A stretch of 64,000 nt of DNA from Phenylobacterium sp. (GCF_030680185.1 NZ_JAUXVZ010000048.1:1-64000); one strand, 5' to 3'. Shown: positions 25,714 to 35,268, numbered from the stretch's first letter. Notes: generated from the sequence alone by a model not told the origin. Translations and numbers: made by a program.

Positions 25714-27174
25714 GTGACGGCCATCGATCCGGGGGCGACGATCGCGCCCAAGCCTCTCTATTCAGAGAGCTATAAAACCAGCGTCCTGGGCCTGCTGGTC
25801 CTGGCCTACACCTTCAATTTCATCGACCGCACGATCATCTCGACCATCGGTCAGGCGATCAAGGTCGACCTCGGCCTCACCGACACCCAGCTCGGCCTGC
25901 TGGGCGGCCTGGCCTTCGCCCTCCTCTACACCACCCTGGGCATCCCCATCGCCCGGCTGGCCGAGCGGCGGAACCGCGTCAACATCATCTCCATCTCGAT
26001 CGTCATCTGGTCGGGGTTCACCGCGCTCTGCGGCATGGCCAACAACTTCCTTATGCTGATCCTCTTCCGTCTGGGGGTCGGCGTCGGCGAGGCCGGGCTG
26101 TCGCCGCCCGCCCATTCCCTGATCTCGGACTATTACGAGCCCCGCCGACGCGCCACGGCGCTGTCGATCTACTCGTTCGGCATTCCGCTGGGGACCATGT
26201 TCGGCGCGGTCGCCGGGGGCTGGATCGCCCAGAACATCTCCTGGCGCGCGGCCTTCGTCCTGGTCGGCCTGCCGGGCATCCTGGTGGCCATCGCCCTCAA
26301 GCTCTTCGTCAAGGAGCCGCCCCGGGGCTATTCCGAACAGGCGCCCGTGGTCGATACGCCCGTACTCGAGGGCGAGGAAACCGTGCCCCCGGCGACGATC
26401 AAGCCGCCCTCCATCCTGGCGGTGGCCAAGCGCATCTTCGGGCGCTGGAGCTTCTTCCACATGGTGGCGGGCATCACCATCGCCTCGTTCGCCAGCTATG
26501 GCACCGGCCAGTATCAGGCGGCCTACTTCATCCGCATGTTCGGCCTGGACCTGGCCACCGTCGGCCTGATCTTCGGCCTGATCGGCGGGGTCGCCGCCGG
26601 CGTCGGCACCCTGATGGGCGGCTTCCTCACCGACTGGGCCGGCAAGCGCTCGGGGCGCTGGTATGCGCTGGTGCCGGCCATCGGCCTGCTGATCGCCTGT
26701 CCGCTCTATATCCTCGTCTATCTGCAGAACGACTGGCGCTGGGCCGCGGCCCTGCTCCTGCTGCCGGGCATCTTCCACTATACCTATCTGGGCCCGACCT
26801 TCGGGGTGATCCAGAACGCAGTGTCCCTGCGGATGCGGGCCACGGCCACGGCCCTGCTGTTCTTCGTCCTGAACCTGATCGCGCTGGGCTTTGGCCCGCC
26901 CTTCTGCGGCTGGTGCATCGACATGATCAGCCAGCACCTGTTCGCCGCCAACAATATGGGGGACTTCTTCACCCTCTGCCCCGGCGGCATCGGCGCGCCC
27001 GGCGCTGGCCCTGTGGTGGATGCGGCCTGTCGCGCAGCCATCGCCGAAGGCTCCCGCCAGGGCATCATCTGGAACCTGCTGATCTATGCCTGGGCCGGCG
27101 TCCACTATCTGCTGGCGGCCATCACCCTGCCCAAGGACATGGCCTCGGCCCTGGCGGCGTCGGGCGAAGACTGA
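25714..27174 (+). CDS. MFS transporter, Spinster-like, copy 2
   Basis: 486 residues, 12 membrane spans, paralog of the preceding gene: FNFIDRTIISTIGQAIKVDL, GLLGGLAFALLYTTLGIPIA, RLAERRNRVNIIS and GVGVGEAGLSPPAHSLISDY align directly. It has a longer central loop (residues about 200-235, acidic and proline-rich) and an extended cysteine-containing loop near residue 420 (LCPGGIGAPGAGPVVDAAC) with two cysteines that could form a disulphide. Start GTG at 25714 follows GGGGGAG. Substrate unknown. Confidence 0.9.
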   Translation: MTAIDPGATIAPKPLYSESYKTSVLGLLVLAYTFNFIDRTIISTIGQAIKVDLGLTDTQLGLLGGLAFALLYTTLGIPIARLAERRNRVNIISISIVIWSGFTALCGMANNFLMLILFRLGVGVGEAGLSPPAHSLISDYYEPRRRATALSIYSFGIPLGTMFGAVAGGWIAQNISWRAAFVLVGLPGILVAIALKLFVKEPPRGYSEQAPVVDTPVLEGEETVPPATIKPPSILAVAKRIFGRWSFFHMVAGITIASFASYGTGQYQAAYFIRMFGLDLATVGLIFGLIGGVAAGVGTLMGGFLTDWAGKRSGRWYALVPAIGLLIACPLYILVYLQNDWRWAAALLLLPGIFHYTYLGPTFGVIQNAVSLRMRATATALLFFVLNLIALGFGPPFCGWCIDMISQHLFAANNMGDFFTLCPGGIGAPGAGPVVDAACRAAIAEGSRQGIIWNLLIYAWAGVHYLLAAITLPKDMASALAASGED

Positions 27175-27236
27175 CCCCTTCGCCTTGACAGGCGGGCGCC
27201 TTGGCCTCCATCAGCCGGTGTCCAAGGAGCCCGCCC

Positions 27237-28541
27237 ATGATCCCCCGCTACGCCCGCGCCGACGCCGCCGACATCTGGTCGCCCCAGACCCGCTTTTCGA
27301 TCATGTTCGAGATCGAGGCCCACGCCGCCGACGCCATGGCGGAATTGGGCGTGATCCCGAAGGAAGCGGCGGAGACCATCTGGGCCAAGGGCCGTGACGT
27401 GGTCTGGGACGCCGAGCGGATCGACGCCATCGAGCGCGAGGTGAAGCACGATGTCATCGCCTTCCTGACCCATGTCACCGAGGTGGTGGGGCCTGAGGCG
27501 CGATTCCTCCACCAGGGCATGACCTCGTCGGACGTCAACGACACCGCGCTGGCCGTCCAGCTCAGCCGCGCCACGGATCTGCTGATCGAGGATGTGGACC
27601 TGGTGCTGGCGGCCCTGAAGAAGCGGGCCTTCGAGCATCGGATGACCCCTTGCGTCGGCCGCAGCCACGCCATCCACGCCGAGCCCACCACCTTCGGCCT
27701 CAAGCTCGCCGGCCACTACGCCGAGTTCCAGCGCGCCAAGGAGCGCCTGGCCATGGCGAAGTTCGAGATCGCCACCTGCGCCATCTCCGGCGCCGTGGGC
27801 ACCTTCGCCAATGTCTCGCCGCAGGTCGAAGCCCATGTGGCGCAGAAGATGGGCCTGGCCGTCGAGCCCGTCTCCACCCAGGTGATCCCGCGCGACCGCC
27901 ACGCGGCCTATTTCTGCGCCCTGGCCGTCGTCGCCTCGTCCATCGAGCGCCTGGCCGTCGAGATCCGCCACCTGCAGCGCACCGAGGTGCTGGAGGCCGA
28001 GGAAGCCTTCGACGTGGGCCAGAAGGGCTCGAGCGCCATGCCGCACAAACGCAACCCGATCCTCACCGAGAACCTCACGGGCCTCGCTCGCCTGATCCGC
28101 TCGGCCGCCGTCCCGGCGTTGGAAAACGTCGCCCTGTGGCACGAGCGCGACATCAGCCACTCGTCGGTTGAGCGCGGCATCGCGCCGGACGCCACCATCC
28201 ATATGGACTTCGCCCTGCGCCGCCTGGCCGGCGTGATGGAGCGGCTGGTGGTCTATCCGGAGAACATGGTCAAGAACCTCGACCGCCTGGGCGGTCTGGT
28301 CCACTCCCAGCGTGTGCTGCTGGCCCTGACGCAGAAGGGCTCCTCGCGAGAGGGCGGCTATGCGGCGGTCCAGCGCAACGCCATGAAGGTCTGGCGCGGC
28401 GAGGGCAATTTCCTGGACTTCCTCAAGGCCGATCCCGAGATCACCCTGGCCGACGACGAACTCGAGGCGCTGTTCGACCTCGGCTACCATTTCAAGCACG
28501 TGGACACGGTCTTCGCGCGGGTGTTCGGCGAGCAGGCCTAG
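27237..28541 (+). CDS. purB: Adenylosuccinate lyase
   Basis: 434 residues. Catalyses two fumarate-releasing steps of purine synthesis (SAICAR to AICAR, adenylosuccinate to AMP). The signature loop GSSAMPHKRNPILTENLTGL carries the catalytic serine; GRSHAIHAEPTTFGLKLAG carries the catalytic histidine; FLHQGMTSSDVNDTAL is the substrate-binding block. Start ATG at 27237 with AAGGAG seven bases before; reading further upstream gives unrelated sequence. Converges on the antiporter gene 14 bases later. The rest of the purine block begins at 31891. Confidence 0.97.
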   Translation: MIPRYARADAADIWSPQTRFSIMFEIEAHAADAMAELGVIPKEAAETIWAKGRDVVWDAERIDAIEREVKHDVIAFLTHVTEVVGPEARFLHQGMTSSDVNDTALAVQLSRATDLLIEDVDLVLAALKKRAFEHRMTPCVGRSHAIHAEPTTFGLKLAGHYAEFQRAKERLAMAKFEIATCAISGAVGTFANVSPQVEAHVAQKMGLAVEPVSTQVIPRDRHAAYFCALAVVASSIERLAVEIRHLQRTEVLEAEEAFDVGQKGSSAMPHKRNPILTENLTGLARLIRSAAVPALENVALWHERDISHSSVERGIAPDATIHMDFALRRLAGVMERLVVYPENMVKNLDRLGGLVHSQRVLLALTQKGSSREGGYAAVQRNAMKVWRGEGNFLDFLKADPEITLADDELEALFDLGYHFKHVDTVFARVFGEQA

Positions 28542-28555
28542 GCGCCTGACCTAAA

Positions 28556-29788
28556 TCACGGCCCCGCGGGGACCGGCGCTTCTACCCTGCCGTCGGCGGG
28601 CGGTTCCTCGTCCTTTGAGCGTCCCAGCCGATCGGCCAGCCGGAATACGAAGGGGTTGGCCAGGATCGAAATCAGGGCGCCGGCCAGCACCAGGTCGTGG
28701 GTCTCCCGGGCCATGATCCCGACAGACACCCCGACGCCCGCCAGGATGAAGGAGAACTCGCCGATCTGGGCGAGGCTGGCGGCGATCATCAGGCTGGAGC
28801 GCTTCTCCAGCTTGAACAGACTGGTGATGGCCAGGGCGGCGGCCGACTTGCCGACCACCACGATCAGCACCACGGCGATCACCGCCAGGGGCCGATCGAC
28901 GATCACGGCGGGATCGAACAGCATGCCCACCGACACGAAGAACAAGACGGCGAAGGCGTCCCGCAGCGGCAGGGACCGCTCGGCGGCGTTGTGGCCCAGC
29001 GGCGAACTGCTCAGCACCACGCCGGCCACAAAGGCCCCCAGGGCGAAGGACGCCCCGAACACCGCATAGGCCAGGTAGGCGATGCCCAGCGCGATGGCCA
29101 GGACGCCCAGGGTGAAGAGCTCCCGTGACTTGGTGTGCGCGATCCTGACGAGCAGCCACGGTAGCACCCGGGCGCCGACGATCATCATGAAGGCGATGAA
29201 GATGGCGATCTGAAGCAGGGTCGAGCCAATCTGCAGAGCCACCGCGCCAGAGCTGGTCCCCACCTGGTTGAGCGCCATCAGCGGCACCAGGACCAGGGCG
29301 ATGACCATCACCAGGTCCTCGACGATAAGCCAGCCCACGGCGGTCTGGCCGGCCTCCGTCTTGAGCGCCTTTCGTTCTTCGATGGCGCGGAGCAGCACGA
29401 CGGTGGAGGCCACCGACAAGGTCAGCCCGAAGAGCGCCGCCTCCCCGTTAGAGAATCCCAGAAGCCGCCCCACGCCCCAGCCCAGCGCCGTCGCCACGGC
29501 GATCTGCACCACTGCCCCTGGAACGGCCACCCGCCGCACCTTGAGGAGATCGGCCGGCGAGAAGTGAAGCCCCACCCCGAACATGAGCAGGATCACCCCG
29601 ATCTCGGCGAGCTGGCCCGCCAGGGAGACATCGGCCACCCATCCAGGCGTGAACGGACCCACAGCCACCCCCGCCAGCAGGTAGCCCACCAGCGGCGACA
29701 GCTTCAGCCGATTGGCCAGCATGCCAAAGACAAAGGCCAGGACGAAGCCTGCCACCAGGGTCAGAATCAGGGAGTCGTCGTGGGGCAT
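28556..29788 (-). CDS. Kef/YbaL-type cation:proton antiporter without RCK domain
   Basis: 410 residues, 12-13 membrane spans of the CPA2 family: LSPLVGYLLAGVAVGPFTPG, LAEIGVILLMFGVGLHFSPA, LSVASTVVLLRAIEERKAL, VGWLIVEDLVMVIALVLVPL and GAFVAGVVLSSSPLGHNA are the transport-core motifs. It ends soon after the last span (ADRLGRSKDEEP), lacking the TrkA-N regulatory domain that YbaL/KefB proteins of this type often carry. ATG at 29788 with GGAG upstream; a longer start adds 23 residues of no membrane character. Expected to exchange K+ or Na+ for protons. Confidence 0.88.
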   Translation of the reverse strand: MPHDDSLILTLVAGFVLAFVFGMLANRLKLSPLVGYLLAGVAVGPFTPGWVADVSLAGQLAEIGVILLMFGVGLHFSPADLLKVRRVAVPGAVVQIAVATALGWGVGRLLGFSNGEAALFGLTLSVASTVVLLRAIEERKALKTEAGQTAVGWLIVEDLVMVIALVLVPLMALNQVGTSSGAVALQIGSTLLQIAIFIAFMMIVGARVLPWLLVRIAHTKSRELFTLGVLAIALGIAYLAYAVFGASFALGAFVAGVVLSSSPLGHNAAERSLPLRDAFAVLFFVSVGMLFDPAVIVDRPLAVIAVVLIVVVGKSAAALAITSLFKLEKRSSLMIAASLAQIGEFSFILAGVGVSVGIMARETHDLVLAGALISILANPFVFRLADRLGRSKDEEPPADGRVEAPVPAGP

Positions 29789-30039
29789 CGCATCTCCGAA
29801 ACGCGGAACGCGACGACAGCCGAAGGCCGCCTTCGCAAGCCCATTGCCGTCAGCCATGTCAGCAGGTCTATTTGTGGTAGCCGATCTGGGGCTCAGACGC
29901 CACCGGCGCCACCGACCGCCGGGGCGGCTTAACCCCGATCGCGTTGCAGGCGCCTTTTTTCGGTCTTCGGCGTTCTCAACAAGCTGAGCCGACGGACCCT
30001 CACCGCGTAGATGGGGGCCGCCACCGGAGGACGTAAGGT

Positions 30040-31191
30040 TTGATCACCTCGACGGCGCGACGCGCGGACATCGACTGGCTTCGTATCGGCGCGTTCGGCG
30101 TTCTGATCCTCTATCATGTGGGTCTGGTCTACGCGCCTTGGGACTGGCACGTGAACAGCCTTCATCGCGTCGACGCGCTGCAGTACGTGGCGCTCGCGAG
30201 CAATCCGTGGCGCCTCAGCCTGCTCTTCCTCATCTCCGGCGCGGCGCTGCGGTTCATGACCGTGCGGCGGCGAACGCCGGAGGTGGTCGGCGCGCGCATG
30301 GCCCGCCTGGTTCCCCCGCTGCTGTTCGGCATCCTCGTCCTGGTCCCGCCTCAGGCCTGGCTGGAAGCCCTGGACAAAGGGTGGTGGACAGGGGGCTTCG
30401 CCCTCTTCTGGCTCAAGGAGTTTTCGTTCCGCGGCCTCGCCGACGGCGTGCCCCTGAACCACCTGTGGTTCATCCTCTATATCGGGGTCTACAGCCTTGT
30501 GACCCTGGCCCTGTTGGGGCGCGACTCTCGGCTCGCGAAGGCCGAGTCCCTGCTGGAGAAAGCCTTCAAGGGTTGGGGCCTGGTTCTCGTCCCGATGGCC
30601 TATCTGGCCGCCTGCCGCTTGGTCCTGTTCCCGATCTTTGGCCAGACCAATCATCTGCCGAACGACTGGTACAATCACGCCATGTCCCTCGGCCTGTTCG
30701 CTCTCGGCTTTGTGCTGGTGGGGCGCGACGACATCTGGCGGCGCTTCGAGGCGCTTCGCTGGCCCCTGTTGGCCACGGCCCTTGCCGCCCTCGTGACGCT
30801 GATTTTCCTCGACATTGTGGCCCGGGAGTCGGCCGGGGCGATCGCCGCAAGGCGGACGGTGTTCGCCATCGATCAGTGGGCGAGCCTGATCGCCATACTC
30901 GGCTTCGCCAGCCGGCATCTGCGGGACGCGGAAGGACCCGCCCGGCGCTATCTGACGAACGCCATCTTCCCCTGCTATCTCGCTCACCAGACCTTGCTGG
31001 TGATCGCCGCATTTATCCTGAAGCCGCTGGCTCTGCCGATCGGTCTGGAGGCCACGCTGCTTGTCGGCGTGACCCTGGGCGGCAGCCTGCTGGTCTATGA
31101 GGGGGTGCGCAGGGTCGGCCCGCTTCGCCCACTTTGGGGCCTGAAGCCCGAGGCTCCGAAGGTGGCGACCCCACCGAGAGCTGCGACCTAA
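30040..31191 (+). CDS. Acyltransferase family membrane protein, copy 2
   Basis: 383 residues, about ten membrane spans, paralog of the gene at 20091: [63 protein letters not shown] and the end LRPLWGLKPEAPK. The starting codon is TTG at 30040, supported by GGAGG nine bases upstream; no ATG or GTG lies in front of the conserved start. Predicted to transfer acyl groups across the membrane to a glycan or lipid. Unlike copy 1 it has no LytTR gene beside it. Confidence 0.87.
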   Translation: MITSTARRADIDWLRIGAFGVLILYHVGLVYAPWDWHVNSLHRVDALQYVALASNPWRLSLLFLISGAALRFMTVRRRTPEVVGARMARLVPPLLFGILVLVPPQAWLEALDKGWWTGGFALFWLKEFSFRGLADGVPLNHLWFILYIGVYSLVTLALLGRDSRLAKAESLLEKAFKGWGLVLVPMAYLAACRLVLFPIFGQTNHLPNDWYNHAMSLGLFALGFVLVGRDDIWRRFEALRWPLLATALAALVTLIFLDIVARESAGAIAARRTVFAIDQWASLIAILGFASRHLRDAEGPARRYLTNAIFPCYLAHQTLLVIAAFILKPLALPIGLEATLLVGVTLGGSLLVYEGVRRVGPLRPLWGLKPEAPKVATPPRAAT

Positions 31192-31295
31192 AGGACTCGC
31201 GAAGCCGCCACCAGCCGCTTCAAACGAAGAGGCCGGACAAGAACGCCGTCGATTTGCAGATGGGAGCCGCCCACGCCTTGGGGCGGCCGCCAAGA

Positions 31296-31619
31296 CTATT
31301 CCCCGGCGCGAACCTGTTCGCGGGCCTGGGCCAGGAACTCGTCCATCTTCATGCGGACCTCGCCCTCGGAGACCTGGACGCCAGAGCCCTTCAGGTCCTC
31401 AAAGACCTTGCGCAGCACGTCCTCGTCGCCGGGTTGCTCGAGATCGGAGCGGACCACGGCTTGCGCGTAGGTCGCCACACGGTCCTCGGCCAGGCCCATC
31501 AGGCCAGCCGCCCATTCGCCCAGCATGCGGTTACGCCGCGCGCTGGCCTTGAATTCCTGTTCCTGATCGAGCGCGAACTTCCTCTCGAAGCCCCGCTCAC
31601 GATCGTCAAACGTGGTCAT
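31296..31619 (-). CDS. DUF1476 protein, F1-ATPase zeta-type inhibitor
   Basis: 107 residues. [20 protein letters not shown] is the unmistakable DUF1476 start, followed by [20 protein letters not shown]. In Paracoccus denitrificans this family is the zeta subunit, which inhibits ATP hydrolysis by the F1 motor through its N-terminus. Conserved helix-rich body and C-terminal charged helix are present. ATG at 31619 with GGGGAA upstream. Divergent from purC, a neighbourhood seen widely in alphaproteobacteria. Confidence 0.93.
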   Translation of the reverse strand: MTTFDDRERGFERKFALDQEQEFKASARRNRMLGEWAAGLMGLAEDRVATYAQAVVRSDLEQPGDEDVLRKVFEDLKGSGVQVSEGEVRMKMDEFLAQAREQVRAGE

Positions 31620-31890
31620 GCGTTCCCCGATAAGCGACACGTCGCAGGCTCATACCCCCCGCTGGGCGAGCCCGCAATCGAAACACACAAGTCGCCAGCC
31701 GTTCGCAGGCGCGACGGCGCGACGCACAATGGCGGCAAGCGCAGGTTTGCGCGCCACGCGACCATCCGCTAATTTCCGCCCGCCTCATGTCGAGCGAGAG
31801 GCCGAGTCGGGACCGCGCGTGGACGTCCGCTGCGCGCGTTTTTTCATTTCCGACCGCGGCAAGCCCTCGTTCTGGGAGAAGGCGTTGCAG

Positions 31891-32646
31891 ATGACCCGCC
31901 GCAAAAAGATCTACGAGGGCAAGGCCAAGATCCTCTACGAGGGTCCGGAGCCCGGCACCTTGATCCAGTATTTCAAGGACGACACCACCGCCTTCGACGC
32001 GACCAAGAAGGCCGTGCTGGAGGGCAAGGGCGTCATCAACAATCGCATCAGCGAGTATGTGATGACCCGCCTGAACTCGATCGGCGTGCAGAACCACTTC
32101 ATCAAGCGCCTGAACCTGCGCGAGCAGCTGATCCGCGAGGTGGAGATCATTCCGCTGGAGGTGGTCTGCCGCAACATCGCCGCAGGCTCGCTGTCCACGC
32201 GGCTGGGTCTGCCCGAGGGCCAGGCCCTGCCCCGCTCGATCATCGAGTTCTTCCTGAAGGACGACAAGCTCCACGACCCGATGGTCACCGAGGAGCACAT
32301 CACCGCCTTCAACTGGGCCTCGACCCAGGAGATCGACGACATCATGGCGCTGACCCTGCGGGTGAACGACTTCCTCACCGGCCTGTTCGGCGCTGTCGGC
32401 ATCACCCTGGTGGACTTCAAAATCGAGTTCGGCCGCATCTGGGAGAACGACTTCGGTCGGGTCATCCTGGCCGATGAGATCAGCCCCGACTCCTGCCGCC
32501 TGTGGGATTCGACCACCAACGAGAAGCTCGACAAGGACCGCTTCCGCCGCGACCTGGGCGATGTGATCGAGAGCTATACCGAGGTGGCGCGCCGCCTCGG
32601 CATCATGAAGGAGATGCCCACCGTGATCCAAGGAGGACTCCACTAG
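31891..32646 (+). CDS. purC: Phosphoribosylaminoimidazole-succinocarboxamide synthase
   Basis: 251 residues. Joins aspartate to CAIR with ATP (SAICAR synthetase). [20 protein letters not shown] is the phosphate-binding opening, [11 protein letters not shown] and [12 protein letters not shown] follow, [20 protein letters not shown] is the substrate block, [10 protein letters not shown] and [14 protein letters not shown] are the ATP-site signatures. ATG at 31891 has GGAGAAGG upstream; reading back to 31612 gives low-quality arginine-rich sequence. Its stop (TAG) shares one base with the GTG of purS, so purC-purS-lipoprotein-purQ form one operon. Confidence 0.97.
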   Translation: MTRRKKIYEGKAKILYEGPEPGTLIQYFKDDTTAFDATKKAVLEGKGVINNRISEYVMTRLNSIGVQNHFIKRLNLREQLIREVEIIPLEVVCRNIAAGSLSTRLGLPEGQALPRSIIEFFLKDDKLHDPMVTEEHITAFNWASTQEIDDIMALTLRVNDFLTGLFGAVGITLVDFKIEFGRIWENDFGRVILADEISPDSCRLWDSTTNEKLDKDRFRRDLGDVIESYTEVARRLGIMKEMPTVIQGGLH

Positions 32647-32885
32647 TGAAGGCCAAGGTCCACGTTTTCCTCAAGCCAGGCGTCCTGGACGTCCAGGGCA
32701 AGGCCGTCGAGCAGGCCCTGCACGGCCTGGGCTGGTCCGGCGTCGAGGGCGTCCGCGTCGGCAAGACCATCGAGTTCGATCTCCAGTCGGCCGACCGCGC
32801 CGAGGCCGAGGCCGAGGTCAAGGCCATGTGCGACAAGCTGCTGGCCAATACGGTCATCGAAAGCTACCGGGTCGAACTGGCGTGA
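32646..32885 (+). CDS. purS: Phosphoribosylformylglycinamidine synthase subunit PurS
   Basis: 79 residues. Small subunit that bridges PurL and PurQ in the three-part FGAM synthase. KAKVHVFLKPGVLDVQGKAV and GVEGVRVGKTIEFDL are typical. The start is GTG at 32646, overlapping purC's stop by one base, with AAGGAGGA in the end of purC. No ATG is available ahead of the conserved KAKV. Its stop overlaps the next gene's GTG by four bases. Confidence 0.95.
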   Translation: MKAKVHVFLKPGVLDVQGKAVEQALHGLGWSGVEGVRVGKTIEFDLQSADRAEAEAEVKAMCDKLLANTVIESYRVELA

Positions 32886-33268
32886 GGGCCCGGGGCGGCC
32901 TGGTGTGCAGCCTCGCAGGGCTCGCCCTGACCGCCTGCGCGCCGCCCGCCCCAGAGCCCGTCGCGGCGTTTGAGCTGAATTGCGCCGCGGGATTCGACGC
33001 CATCCGCAGCGAGATCCTCGCCCGCCCCGGCGTCAAACCGGCGCCCGACGCCCCTGGCGAGCCCTACGAGATCTTCAATGAAGAGACCGGCCGGGCTTCC
33101 TATATCCTGACCCGGCCGCAGGCTCCGGCTCATCCGGCGGTGTTCGTCCAGACCGCCACGCGGCGGGACGGGGCGCGGGTGATGGAGCACGAAGGCTGCG
33201 CCTTCGGCGACGTCGCCGAATACGACCAGCTTCTCGCCTACTGGGAATCGCTTGCCGCCGCGCGGTGA
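32882..33268 (+). CDS. Small lipoprotein inside the pur operon
   Basis: 128 residues. Begins at GTG overlapping purS's stop (GTGA); the first 19 residues form a short signal ending in the lipobox LALTAC, so it should be lipidated and face the periplasm. The mature part (FELNCAAGFDAIRSEILARP, YEIFNEETGRASYILTR, CAFGDVAEYDQLLAYW) has two cysteines that may pair and matches no named family I know. The setting between purS and purQ does not explain its role. An upstream in-frame start lacks a signal sequence. Confidence 0.75.
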   Translation: MRARGGLVCSLAGLALTACAPPAPEPVAAFELNCAAGFDAIRSEILARPGVKPAPDAPGEPYEIFNEETGRASYILTRPQAPAHPAVFVQTATRRDGARVMEHEGCAFGDVAEYDQLLAYWESLAAAR

Positions 33269-33329
33269 GGCCCAGCTTCTTTCAGCCGCTCCGCCGGCCC
33301 CACTTTGAACGACCAGGTTCGAACGCGAC

Positions 33330-33992
33330 ATGAAAGCCGCCGTCATCGTCTTCCCCGGCTCCAACTGCGACCGCGATTGCAAGATCGCCGTGGAGCGCTC
33401 CACCGGCGCCCAAGTCGACATGGTCTGGCACGGCGACAGCCGCCTGCCCGAGGGCCTCGACCTGATCGTTCTGCCGGGCGGCTTCTCCTACGGCGATTAT
33501 CTCCGTTGCGGAGCCATGGCCGCCCTGTCGCCGGTGATGACCGAGGTCAAGGCCGCCGCCGAGCGCGGCGTCGCCACTGTCGGCATCTGCAATGGCTTCC
33601 AGGTGCTCTGCGAGGCGGGCCTCCTGCCCGGCGCCCTGTTGCAGAACGAGCGGCTGAAATATGTCTGCAAGCCCGTCAGCCTTGAGGTGACCAACGCCCA
33701 GACCCGCTTCACCTCGGGCTATGGCGGCCGCCGCGAGGTGGTCATGACGGTGGGCAATGGCGAGGGGAACTATTTCGCCGACGAGGCCACCCTCGACCGG
33801 CTGGAGGGCGAGGGCCAGGTGGTCTTCCGGTACCAAAACAATCCCAATGGCTCGGCGCGCGCCATCGCCGGCATCGTCAACGCCAAGGGCAATGTGCTGG
33901 GCATGATGCCTCACCCCGACCGCGCCTTCGAGGCCGAGCTCGGCTCGGCCGATGGGGCGCTCCTGTTCCAGAGCGCGCTCGCCAGCGCCTGA
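33330..33992 (+). CDS. purQ: Phosphoribosylformylglycinamidine synthase subunit PurQ
   Basis: 220 residues. Class I glutamine amidotransferase giving ammonia to PurL. Catalytic cysteine in [18 protein letters not shown], and the histidine-glutamate of the triad in [29 protein letters not shown] is the PurQ-specific block and [12 protein letters not shown] follows. Size fits the small stand-alone type that needs PurS. Start ATG at 33330. Operon with purC and purS. Confidence 0.97.
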   Translation: MKAAVIVFPGSNCDRDCKIAVERSTGAQVDMVWHGDSRLPEGLDLIVLPGGFSYGDYLRCGAMAALSPVMTEVKAAAERGVATVGICNGFQVLCEAGLLPGALLQNERLKYVCKPVSLEVTNAQTRFTSGYGGRREVVMTVGNGEGNYFADEATLDRLEGEGQVVFRYQNNPNGSARAIAGIVNAKGNVLGMMPHPDRAFEAELGSADGALLFQSALASA

Positions 33993-34059
33993 GCGCTGTC
34001 GCCGAAACTTCGCGAGCCACAACCGCGCAATAGAATGGCCTGATCGGCAAAGGCGGGCT

Positions 34060-35268
34060 ATGCGCAGGCCCATGTCTTCGGTCCAGTCCGCCCTGCCGCC
34101 CCCCAGTCCTCTGGCCGTCCCGGTCCTGATGGGGGTGGTGTTCCTGAGCCTGATCGGCTTTGGGGTGGTGATTCCGCTCCTGCCCTTCTACGCCGTGGTC
34201 TTCTCCGCCAGCGCCTGGCAGGTCACGCTGATGTTTGCGGTGTTCGCCGCGGGCCAGTTCTTCGGCGAACTCATCTGGGGTCGGCTGTCGGACCGCATCG
34301 GCCGAAAGCCGGTAATCCTGGGCACCATTCTGATGGCCGCCCTGGGCTATGTGGCCCTGGCCTATGCGCCCAACATCTGGTTCGCCGTCCTCGCCCGCGC
34401 CGTGGCCGGCGTCTTCAGCGGCAATATCTCGACCATCCAGGGCTATATCGTCGACGTGACCCCGCCGGAGAAGCTGGCCGGGCGCCTGGGGCTGATTGGT
34501 TCGGCCTTCGGCATCGGCTTCGTGGTGGGGCCTCTGCTCGGCGGCCTGCTGGCGCGCCCGGAACTCGGCGCAGCCGGCTTCCAGCCGCCCCTGCTCACCG
34601 CCGCGGCCCTCTGCGTCGCCGGCGCGATCGGCGCCGCTGTCTTCGTGCGCGAGAGCCGCAGCCGCGCGGCCGCCGGCGCCCAGCGTCCCGGCCCGCTTCA
34701 GGCCCTGGCCAGCACCCTGGCCGACCCGGTCCTGCGGCGGCTGATGGGCGGCACCTTCCTGTCCTTCGCCGGGTTCTCGGCCATGTGGTCCATCTTCGGC
34801 CTGTGGGGGGCTGCGGAATATGGCTGGGACCCGAAGATGATCGGCTTCGTCATGGCCCTGACCGGCGTCGCGGCGGCCACGAGCCAGGGCCTGCTGGCTG
34901 GCTGGGCCGTGCAGCGGATCGGCGAGCGCCCCACCGTGCTGATCGGCCTGACCGTCACCGCCGTCTTTCTCTTCCTGGAGGCCCTGGGGCCGCCCGTCAC
35001 CGTGGCTATCGTCCTGATGATCATCCTGGTGATCGGTCACACCACCAGCCAGCCGGCCACGTCATCGCTGATCTCCAGGGCGGCGCCGGCCGGACGGCAG
35101 GGCGAGACGCTCGGGGCCAACAATGCGTCCAGCGCTGCGGCCCGCGTGCTGGGGCCGGTGATGGCGGGCTTCCTGTTCTCAGGCGTGGGAACCTGGGCGC
35201 CGTTTGTCCTGGCCGGCGTCCTGATCCTGCCGGCCGCGCTGCTCATCGGCCTGGGCGACCGGCGCTGA
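34060..35268 (+). CDS. MFS transporter (DHA1/TetA-like efflux type)
   Basis: 402 residues, 12 membrane spans. FGVVIPLLPFYAVVFSASAW, FFGELIWGRLSDRIGRKPVI (motif A, GxLSDRxGRKP), AVAGVFSGNISTIQGYIVD and GLIGSAFGIGFVVGPLLGG (motif C) identify the drug:proton antiporter group. Start ATG at 34060 with AAAGG upstream; 34072 is an alternative. The last 90 bases are overlapped on the other strand by the truncated-haemoglobin gene. Substrate unknown. Confidence 0.9.
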   Translation: MRRPMSSVQSALPPPSPLAVPVLMGVVFLSLIGFGVVIPLLPFYAVVFSASAWQVTLMFAVFAAGQFFGELIWGRLSDRIGRKPVILGTILMAALGYVALAYAPNIWFAVLARAVAGVFSGNISTIQGYIVDVTPPEKLAGRLGLIGSAFGIGFVVGPLLGGLLARPELGAAGFQPPLLTAAALCVAGAIGAAVFVRESRSRAAAGAQRPGPLQALASTLADPVLRRLMGGTFLSFAGFSAMWSIFGLWGAAEYGWDPKMIGFVMALTGVAAATSQGLLAGWAVQRIGERPTVLIGLTVTAVFLFLEALGPPVTVAIVLMIILVIGHTTSQPATSSLISRAAPAGRQGETLGANNASSAAARVLGPVMAGFLFSGVGTWAPFVLAGVLILPAALLIGLGDRR

